From positions 27,664,189 through 27,728,188 of the forward strand of contig JAVMKO010000010.1 in NCBI GenBank assembly GCA_032164245.1: 64,000 bases of DNA. Reading direction: 5' to 3'. The DNA is from Sternotherus odoratus. Lineage: Eukaryota > Chordata > Testudines > Kinosternidae. The notes under the pieces are model-generated. The model saw only the letters and a list, made by a program, of their open reading frames with translations, ran no database searches and was not told the origin of the DNA. The number at the start of each line of letters is the position of its first letter. Positions within the stretch are counted from its first letter, which is position 1. Positions 55,746-64,000 of this stretch are shown piece after piece. The translations under genes were made by a program, and so were the position numbers.

Positions 55746-58700
55746 TTTGATACATGCATGTTTCTCCAGAATCTTGTTGGTGTAAAATAGATCAAGATGA
55801 TATATTGCATAAACATTTACTTTGCTTGAGGTATTTATCAACTCTAAGCACCACCAGCCAAGATTGTAAATGGAACAGAAGATCCTACAACTTTTGCATC
55901 TGCATTTCCAAACTTTCAGTCCACTCTTTGAAATAAAAAGTGGTAGGGTGAAAGGGTTTTAGACGGAGGAAGAGAAAGACAGATTTTCAGATCTCAGGAC
56001 CTCACAGCTTCTGTTGTTCCCAGTAAGAGCACGTCTGTAAATCTGGCCATTTGATCTAACTGCTAAACAATTAAAAGCGGGAGCTCAGCTCCTTTGAAAA
56101 TCTATCCATTGAGTTCATAATTCTAAATTATATAGTCCTCATAATAAGTCAGTATTAACCAGATGTTTCCCACTAAATACAAATTATTCTCTATTATTGA
56201 TATTGGGACATACCATAATATCAGACAAACTACTATGATATAATGGCCAGCAAAGGTTGACTTTTTTTATGTTTACCATGCAGTAAATATTCCATTTATG
56301 TAACATTCACACAATTATTAAAACTATTCTCGCAGTGGTTATACTACTGTTCAGTACTTTTCTTTTGCAAAGTAAAGTTTTGAAGTTCCATACTTGTCAT
56401 GAAGAAGCCAGCCAGCTTAACAAGATATTCCTAGTGTGAACTACACTTCTCAGGTACTGCAATTATCACTGTAGTCAATAAGTTTCAATTAAAACCATAT
56501 TGCCAACTTTGAGAGAGCGGGGAAAAGCTTGGGAAGATAAAGATCACAGGGATTGTACCAACATTAAATTCAAACTGTTACATTCAATTACTGTATTTCA
56601 GAAGAAGAATATTGTAAAAAGCTGGTGCTGTCTGAGTCCCACAGAACGGTAAAGTTTACAGCATATTTGTAATTTGTAAAACAACAAACAATTGCTGCTG
56701 TAACATTTCTCTCAGCAGGGATAATGGGGCAAAGCAAGAGCTACTTATTGGCTGTAAGCAGAGCTCTCGAAAGGTTCTGTTACCTATTATCATGACACCA
56801 AGGGGAGCAAGTTCATAGTAGTGATAGGTGAACCTCAATAGGATAGATGGATCTGGTTTTCCAGTTCAGACATGAGTCCTTAAGATCTAAGAAAACTCGG
56901 GTCTGAATTCAAATATTTTGGCTCAGACCCATCTCTGCGAGGGAAACCCTCACAAGAATGACAATTTACAGGTCCACTGAACTTTTCATAAACTGAGATT
57001 TGGATCCAAACTCCTCTGATTCGGGACAGTTTCTGAGCTGACCTCAGCATTTTTGGGTGAGCAACCTAATATTTTTCTCCGGGCAGCACTTTTCCCTTTC
57101 CCACCTCCTAAAGCCACCTAGAATTACAACGTGTAACATGATCAGCACCGAGCCAATAATCCATCTACTTTTCTGAAACCCCTCATAGTTTTTTCTCCAA
57201 AATTGATCTAAAAGTCTAATTAGGGAGGAAACAAACAAACCAACATTCCCTAATGCCATTCTTTGTACCTTCCCCAGTACCTGCTTTCTTGATATTTTGA
57301 CATCTCGGGGTGCACAAAAAACCAAACCCAACAGATTCTGAACCTTAAAAACTATGGTTTGCATCTGGATAACATTTCAGGAGAGGTTCTTAATTTATAT
57401 GCACTATTTCCCTTATTCCTAATTCATATCTAATAGCATTCGGCTTTTGAAATATCTGTGTTCACATACCGTACTTATAATCTACCTAGGTTTTTAGGTC
57501 ACCTGCCACTATGGAAATCCAAGCAGACTATCATACACACACATTTGGAGTGAGGTACACATTCACATTGATCATATCCAGTACCTTAGTCAGAATTTTG
57601 ATATGGGCTCTAAGAAAGAAATATGAATAATTGGAATGATTTCATTTGCTAATGTTGCATAAGGAAAGTGTAATTATTTCAGTAGCAGGGAAGGAGACTA
57701 AAAGATCATCACTGATAATCATCAAGTTATGTGTCAGTTACATAGTCTTTCTGGTAACTTACAGTCAATGAATGGTCAGCCTTTGGTAAGGCACTAGCCA
57801 AACTACAAAGCTCATTTCCCTGTTTTATGCCCCTCTCCCTTTCTATACCATGTCCCATTCTCTATCTCTTGCTTATGTCTGGTCAAAAACATGTAGTATG
57901 TCCAAGTTCAACAGTGAAATCATCAGGATAGACAGACATCTAATATCTTTCCAAAGCTCCCTTTCTATAGCCAAAATTTCTGCCTTGTCCACGCTGTCGG
58001 TGCCATCTGCCAGCAGTCTCCTCAGCTCACAATACCATCTGCCAGCCACTGACCTATCATTTTGTCTGCTCTTAATGCCATGCTTGCCTAAGCTTTTGCA
58101 TTTCCAGATCTCTCTCAATACTCCTGTCTCCCTCACATACAGCAACCCCCAACGTTACAGATTCAGACAAATATTACTAAGCCAACAAGAATGGAAGGCA
58201 TTGAATACTGATAGTCTCTCCTCTGTTAAAAATAAAATAAAAATTTCACCCTTTTTAGCAGTCATTCATAGGAAGACTAGATTTGTGTCTATGGACAATG
58301 AACTTTCAATTGTTCTCCAATAAGAAATGACAACAATATTAGAATAATTGATAATTCTACATAATCATAAATGAGGTGATTTCAATACACTCTATGTATT
58401 GACAAACATAAAATAAAATTAAGAAAATGGAAAGTTTTCTACTGCATTATTACACGTTATACTTCTTCTAACGTTACCCATATATCTGACAAACCTTCAC
58501 TTGGTGGAATTTTAATCTCTTTAGAGTCAGAGTCAATGAAAATAAATGCTATTTTATCTTAATATATTGCCTTTCATTTTGAATGATCACAAAGCACTAG
58601 AGAAAATACTATTTCTATTGATACAGAAGTATTGATATAGAGCCATCTCTGGGTGGGAAACCCAAATGGACTGAAGTGAAATTCTGTCTCATGAAAAGTG

Positions 58701-60025
58701 GATAAATCTGGATGCATATTAAAAGAACTATGGAAATCTCCCATGTCCATGCAGAGCAGACAGGATCTCGTGATTTAAACTCTCAACTGTATGACTTCCC
58801 ACCCATAAAAAAAAATCTCTGGGATTCAACATATTTGTCTTGAAAGAGCAAAGGGCAGAGATTTCATAGTGCAGAAAAATATATTGAATGTTAATACCTT
58901 TTACTTATGCCCTCCCTATTACACTCCAATCCATGGTGGCCCCACTGTGTGCCCTCACCAAATCAAGACATCCACATCCCAGGTGTGTCTGACCTGCCCC
59001 ACACTTTGGTATCCTATTTTCCCCCCACCTCACCCCTAGCAGTAGAGGCTCCAGCAAAGCTACTTGAAGCAGTGCCTCCAGTATCAATGCAGCTCTGCCG
59101 GAATGTTCCGCAGAACATGCATATCCCATGGGTTGTCCTCCTCACTTTATTTTTAAATAAAATGCAGACGAATTGGTATCACAGGATCTTTACATTAGCC
59201 TTTTTTACACTTAAATGTGCAGGCACATATTTCCCAGAATTTGTTTACTTTTAAAAACGTTGGTGCAAGTTCCTTCCCCTCCCCCAACCGTGAAATGGTT
59301 CATGTTTTAATTGTTTCCCCATGTTTTTTCTTGGGAAGTATCAGCATGTCATTCTGGTAAGCTTTATGTCATTTTGTTTGAAATGCTGCTCTATTTTTTT
59401 CTGTAGAGACCTCTTGTTTTTCTCTCTCTTTCAGATGTAGGGGAGACAAGAATTTAGGTACAGCAACAACAAACCCACAAAGAGAATTGCCTGGGAGAAT
59501 GATGTAAATTGAGCGGTATGAACAAAAACCTCATTCACAACGCAGAGCACAAACAGAAACCTCATGCTCACCGAATAGCCAGATCTCCAGTACAGCTGGT
59601 TTGCATACAATTACCACCAAGCATAGGGAGGAACAGAGTCGAGACTCACTGTTCAAGAAGTTTATAACCACCACTCTCACCAAACATGTTGAAGAGCAAA
59701 AGTCTGGGCAGCTTTCATAGAAACATGGAATCCTCCTGTGGAGAGTTTATCACTCTTATTTTTCTATGGATCAGAACTACAGCTTTTACGTTGCTTTTGG
59801 CCCTGGTGCAGAAATTGCCTCGGGCACTTGATCCACAGTCAGCTCAGATAATGAAGCTCAGATGCTGAAAAGGCATGAAAATCCCCAATTACACAAATGC
59901 ATTGCAATGAAGAAATCATAGCTCCAGTTAGCATAGTTCCACTGTCAGCTACAGTTCTCATGTGCGTGTGGGGAGGGGGAATGGATTTCATGAGAGGAGG
60001 CTTCCATTTTAAATATTTTTATATT
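55746..60025. other. AT-rich non-coding stretch
   Basis: No supported exon or repeat. The 157-aa plus frame at 57850-58323 (Ser/Leu-rich, no recognisable domain) is the longest ordinary frame. Without a family match or splice context it is treated as chance. Confidence 0.45.
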
Positions 60026-60029
60026 AAAA

Positions 60030-60235
60030 TGGAGGAAATGCTGCCTAGTAACTTGAGCAATGAATTGGGACTCAGGAGGCCTCAGTTCTGTTCCTATCTC
60101 TGCTACTGGCCTGCTGAGTGACCTTGGGCAAGTCACTTTGCTTCTCTGTGCCTCCATTTGAAAAACAGGGGTAAAGATACTGACCTCCTTTGACATCTAC
60201 CGATGAAAAGTGCTATATGGAAGTTAGGAATGATA
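60030..60235 (+). mobile_element. MIR-type SINE, nearly complete
   Basis: Order of boxes: 'aattgggactcaggaggcctcagttctgttcc', then 'tactggcctgctgagtgaccttgggcaagtcactttgcttctctgtgcctcc', then 'tactgacctcctttgacatctaccgatgaaaagtgctatatggaagttagg'. This matches the MIR consensus core and its tail. Plus orientation. The opposing 74-83 aa frames are shadows. Confidence 0.85.
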
Positions 60236-60418
60236 TACGAGATACTTTGAATGAGATACTTCAGAGTCCCTGGATAATAAGTAATTCCACAGATAATTAA
60301 TACTTTCTTTTCCCCGCTTGTTTTAAATCAGTAATACCAGGTGTGAATAGTAGTGATATTTCCTACTCTCTTTTTGGCATTTATTTTTTAAGATATTTTA
60401 TTTTTGGCTACATGAAGT

Positions 60419-60436
60419 CCCCCCCCCCCCCCCCCC
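60419..60436. repeat. Poly-C run (18 C)
   Basis: An uninterrupted C tract after 'catgaagt'. It may vary between reads. Confidence 0.9.
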
Positions 60437-60749
60437 GAGAGTATTAGAAAGGCTCTTATGCTCTTCTTTTAAACTTTATACACAGAAAAGTTTCCTTGAT
60501 GTATGTCCCATAAATTTGGGGTTTTTTTTAAAAAAAAATATTATCATAAAGGACAGAATTGTTAAGGCAAATCTGGGAATCCTTGTCTAACTGCTTAATG
60601 CAGGAACTCCACCCCCTGAGAGCCTGTTAGCAACACAGAGATCCTCTCATGGGCCCCATCTCTCTTCTGAACATACCTGTCTGCCACTGTCAGGTTTGTT
60701 CACCAAATGTATCATAAGTGGACCATTATGCATGGCTTCACAGAGCATC

Positions 60750-61025
60750 GGTGCTCTCTGGGTGCTCTCTCGGTGCATCTGCACTGCAATTCAAAACCTG
60801 CTGCTGGCCTGTACCAGCTGACTCAGGCTTGAGGCGCTTGTGCTAAAAGGCTGTTTAACTGAGGTGCAAACATTCAGACTTAGGCTGAAACCTGGGCTCT
60901 AGGACCCTGCAAGGTGAGAGGGTCCCAGAGCCACGTTGCAGCCTGAGCCCGAACATCTCTACATCACAGTTAAACAGCCCCTTAGCTCAAGTCCCTCGAG
61001 CCCTAGTCAGTGGGCACATACTCTA
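60750..61025. mobile_element. Palindromic hAT-type MITE
   Basis: A long imperfect inverted repeat. The left arm 'gctgactcaggcttgaggcgcttgtgctaaaaggctgtttaact' mirrors the right arm, 'agttaaacagccccttagctcaagtccctcgagccctagtcagt'. The inner arms 'ggctctaggaccctgca' and 'gagggtcccagagcc' pair around about 60917. The outer left contains 'ggtgcatctgcactgca', the usual 'gtctacactgca' type end. Non-coding. Confidence 0.75.
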
Positions 61026-61029
61026 AGAA

Positions 61030-63595
61030 TCACAGCTGGAGAATCTCTGGCTCATTGGCTTTCTTCATCCCATGTCAATTGGCATTTGTTGCTCAGTACA
61101 ATTTTCAGGGTTCAGTATGTACTTACAGAGTAGCATTTCTGTGATGGAATTTAGAAGTTTTAGTATTTTAACATGCTACTAAAGCCTGCAACTCAGAAGA
61201 TTGGAGTCTATTTATTGTATTGTCTATGTACTGTACTCTAGCCTTGCAAAAGTACTAGTAACAGACATGTATTAGGGATCAAGAAATTCATTTTATCAAT
61301 CATCATCAAGAGGTAGGACAGGATATTGTATGTCTGGGTTGGTACCTTTTCCAAGACAATTTTGCATGGATGTCACAGGAGTTTTGCACAAAAGAAAAAT
61401 GGGCCAGTAAAACAGTAGTTTCCAAAATCCATGAAGTTCAAAAATTCAAACTTCAGAGTAGAAGAAAACTAAAGTAAGATGAGAATACAGCATCATCTAA
61501 GCTGGTAATAATTGGGTTTAGAATAGAGAGTTAACCTTAATGACTCCATGAATGTCTCCTGACAAATTTTTTAAAAACAACTGTTTAGTGATATCTATTT
61601 AGTATTTTCTTTTGCTTTTTTTCTTTCAAGGCCTACATAACCTTTCCTGCTACACTTCCCTGGCTGTGACACTGAGCTCTGTTAACCAACGTCACTGCTT
61701 AGCAAATTGAATTCCATCTTTAACCTGCACCTCTATCACTGATGCACCCTCTCCTATGAAAGTAAAAAAAAACCATCATCACAACCACCATCGGCAATTA
61801 AAGTATTTGCCTGAGGCAAAGTTGACCCAAATGATAGGTGAATTCTTCTGCTTGGAAATGAAAGGCAAAAAGGCAAATTGCACCTATTTCACTGTATATA
61901 ATTATTCCTTTCTTGAAATGTTTTCTAGTTAACATGGCACAAACTTTCACATAATAACTGTATAATAAAATTAACTAGAACTGAGGGAATAATAGAATAA
62001 ATGTGGCCTCTCTTTTCAAACATAACCACAAGCAGACCACAAGTTGCTTCATTTTTTTCATTATTGAAAATGATTCAATTATTTGCATTTTCTCAAATCT
62101 GGATTATTCAAGTGTTCGTGTTACATGTTCACTAATCAAGCAGTGTTGATTAGCTGCTATTTAGCAGTCAAATCCCAGGATTTTGGTTTGTGATCTGATT
62201 CAATAAGGGTGTAGGCACTTCTGAAGCAAACCCTTCATATGTGGATGTAGTATACTTGTCAACACAAAGTTAAAATTGTCCCCAGTAAAAACTGTCACTT
62301 CAAGTAAGGTGAACGTAAGGAATGTAAAAGTATCGGTGAATTCCTCACAATTTCTGACTGGATAGCTACAAAGAAGATTAAGGGTGACTTGGTCAAAAAA
62401 GCTCATGTCCAAAGTGGCTATGATTAGAGTGATCCCAGGGCATAATGGCTTTATTTCTTAGAGACATCTAAAACCCAACCAAACCCATTATCCTCCAAAT
62501 ACCAATAGAACATCAGCAGAGATGCTTTGGTTCAGTGGAAGCTATGCCCATAAGAGTACAGTTACCAACTACTTAGGTGATGATTCCTCCCTTCTGACCA
62601 TTGGTAGAGGCACCTCACTTTAAAGGGGCTTTGACGGTGATACACCAGGAGACAACATTTTAAGGAAGATTTGTAAAATTATTTCCATATTAAGGCAGCT
62701 AAAATTTAACTTTTTTAGTTTTGAAAGTGCTGCAGTGGCAGCTCCCAAAAGGTGGAAACCGTAAAGGTATTCCCAGTCCCATCTAGCGTAGGACATTGGA
62801 ATATGATTAAGTCCAAATGAGCATATATCAAGGGCACAGAGTGGCATCTTGTGCTCTAAAGAATTGTGTATTCTAAAACAAGATGGCTCCCAGAGACTAT
62901 CAATCACAGAAGCCACATGAAGCTAGCTCATCTACAAAGCACAGTGTATGAAGGCTTTGGATGACCAACACAGAGAATAATGTTTTCTTAAATATGAGGA
63001 TAGTTGATGTTGGAAAGACTTTGGTGAATCTTCTGCCTGTTTCTATGCCCATCATATGATCCCAGATCCGTAAAATAATAATAAAAAAAAACTCACTGCC
63101 TCAAAGAGCTGACTACTATATTTGGCAAAATGGAAAAATCTATATGAGCAGATGCTGAAAACTCTAGGTGCCCTAGGAAAGACAGATTACCAGGACTTTA
63201 AAATATGGTAATTCAGTTTCTCTGAGTCATAGCAATGAATCTACATTTTTAGATTGAATGCTTATTCTATGTCTTATGCTCAAAATACGGCAGGTTGGAA
63301 CACTCAATACACATAAATTAAAAGCCGGACCCCGACAAAACTGATTTAAGAACTTGAAAGCCAAAACTGTGTTGTAAAAATTTGTTTTCTCTTTTCAGAC
63401 ATGGAGTTTAGATCTATATTAAGTATTGTCATTTAGCATCAACCTTACTTGAAAACAGCTGTAGCAAACAATTGAAATAATATCTAACTGGATTTAAAAG
63501 AAAAAACAGAACATTAAAGAAGTGACATGAAAATCTGAGTAAAATAATGACTCCAGATCATAGACTTCTCTACCCCAAGATCACATGCCTAGAAC
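61030..63595. other. AT-rich non-coding stretch
   Basis: Nothing assignable. Short frames on both strands lack motifs. Confidence 0.5.
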
Positions 63596-63599
63596 ACAG

Positions 63600-63800
63600 A
63601 GCAACGTGGCCTCGTGGATAGAGTACTGGGCTGAGACTCAGGAAACATGGGTTTTATTCCTGGCTTCACCACTGGCTGTCTGGGTGACCTTGTGCAAGTA
63701 ATTTTCCTACGCTGGACCTCAGTGTCCATATCTGTAGAAGCACTTTGAGATCTGCTCATGAAAGGTGCTATACAAGAGTTAGGTATTATTATGTCTTTAA
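63600..63800 (+). mobile_element. MIR-type SINE, nearly complete
   Basis: Starts 'agcaacgtggcctcgtggatagagtactgggctgagactcagga', a tRNA-related head. It continues 'cactggctgtctgggtgaccttgtgcaagtaattttcc' (MIR core) and ends 'cactttgagatctgctcatgaaaggtgctatacaagagttaggtattatta' (tail). It is more intact at its 5' end than the copy at 60030. Confidence 0.85.
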
Positions 63801-63867
63801 CAACAAAAATGTACACAGATATAGTATGCATAACACATGGGAGTGAAGGAATGAATAGTTAAAACAG

Positions 63868-63935
63868 AAATGATCAGATTACTGGTCCATCTACTCTAGT
63901 ATCCTGTTTTGACAGTGGCCACTGATGAGGGCAAA
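63868..63935 (-). mobile_element. CR1-type 3' UTR fragment, minus strand
   Basis: Reads 'attactggtccatctactctagtatcctgttttgacagtggccactgatg', the reverse of the CR1-clade 3' UTR phrase 'ggccactgtcagaagacaggatactgggctagatggacctttggtc'. This is the terminal part expected downstream of elements like 54756-55745. Confidence 0.7.
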
Positions 63936-64000
63936 CTCCTCTACAACCACCCCAGCCAGTTATGCAGCGCTCTACAGAAGGAGCAGGGTTCTTACATAAA

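Noticed and set aside
57850..58323. 157-aa plus-strand frame
   Set aside because: Ser/Leu-rich, no recognisable domain, no splice or promoter context. The length is unremarkable as a chance maximum in 64 kb.
33368..64000. Complete PRKCG gene on the plus strand
   Set aside because: No second zinc finger, C2 or kinase exon can be recognised downstream within the window, and the fragment is enclosed by mobile-element sequence.

Overview
The window is nuclear DNA of a vertebrate, almost certainly a cryptodiran (hidden-necked) turtle. The strongest pointers are a tRNA-derived SINE with a CR1-like tail that matches the Cry/Pol III SINE of cryptodires (8627-8824), CR1 LINE tails, a Tx1-like LINE, and LTR, hAT, Tc1/mariner and Penelope-like repeats that I recognise as common in turtles. 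Family names rest on recall of such repeats plus structure visible here (terminal repeats, target-site duplications, protein motifs). No database search was possible.

No intact protein-coding gene, rRNA, tRNA gene or CRISPR array is visible. The only host-gene coding sequence I recognise is a short piece at 33368-33530. It encodes the start of a conventional protein kinase C (C1A region, closest by eye to the gamma isoform), with a repeated exon-end fragment at 33629-33658. It sits inside transposon sequence, so it looks like a captured or orphaned exon. The rest is intergenic or intronic DNA filled with mobile-element fossils.

Layout. 1-3700: the end of a hAT transposon and two decayed LINE coding fossils on opposite strands. 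3700-9700: AT-rich single-copy DNA with a (GT)n run, hAT MITEs, an L2/MIR relic, the Cry SINE and an LTR piece. 10-15 kb: a 120-bp hAT MITE with target duplication, an L2-type reverse transcriptase scrap and a 729-bp solo LTR. 15.4-17.9 kb: MIR/L2 pieces, a perfect 81-bp-arm Penelope-like hairpin, an RTE LINE 3' end and a palindromic MITE. 21.8-24.3 kb: a Tx1-like LINE interrupted by a Penelope-like element with 185-bp inverted arms. 25.0-25.96 kb: a CR1 split by a GC-rich Tc1/mariner MITE. 32.7-34.0 kb: a Penelope-like element carrying a minisatellite and the PKC exon. 34.5-37.2 kb: a hAT MITE and two inverted GC-rich Tc1/mariner MITEs. 39.7-41.8 kb: another Penelope-like hairpin and a PIF/Harbinger relic. 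45.8-49.9 kb: a multi-level nest of six elements. 50.0-51.2 kb: a hAT element with a G-rich minisatellite. 54.7-64 kb: CR1, MIR and MITE relics in AT-rich DNA.

The most noteworthy items are the nest at 45833-49912, which can be dissected layer by layer by its target-site duplications; the Penelope-like inverted arms carrying hammerhead-ribozyme-like folds; and the PKC exon fragment lodged in mobile DNA.
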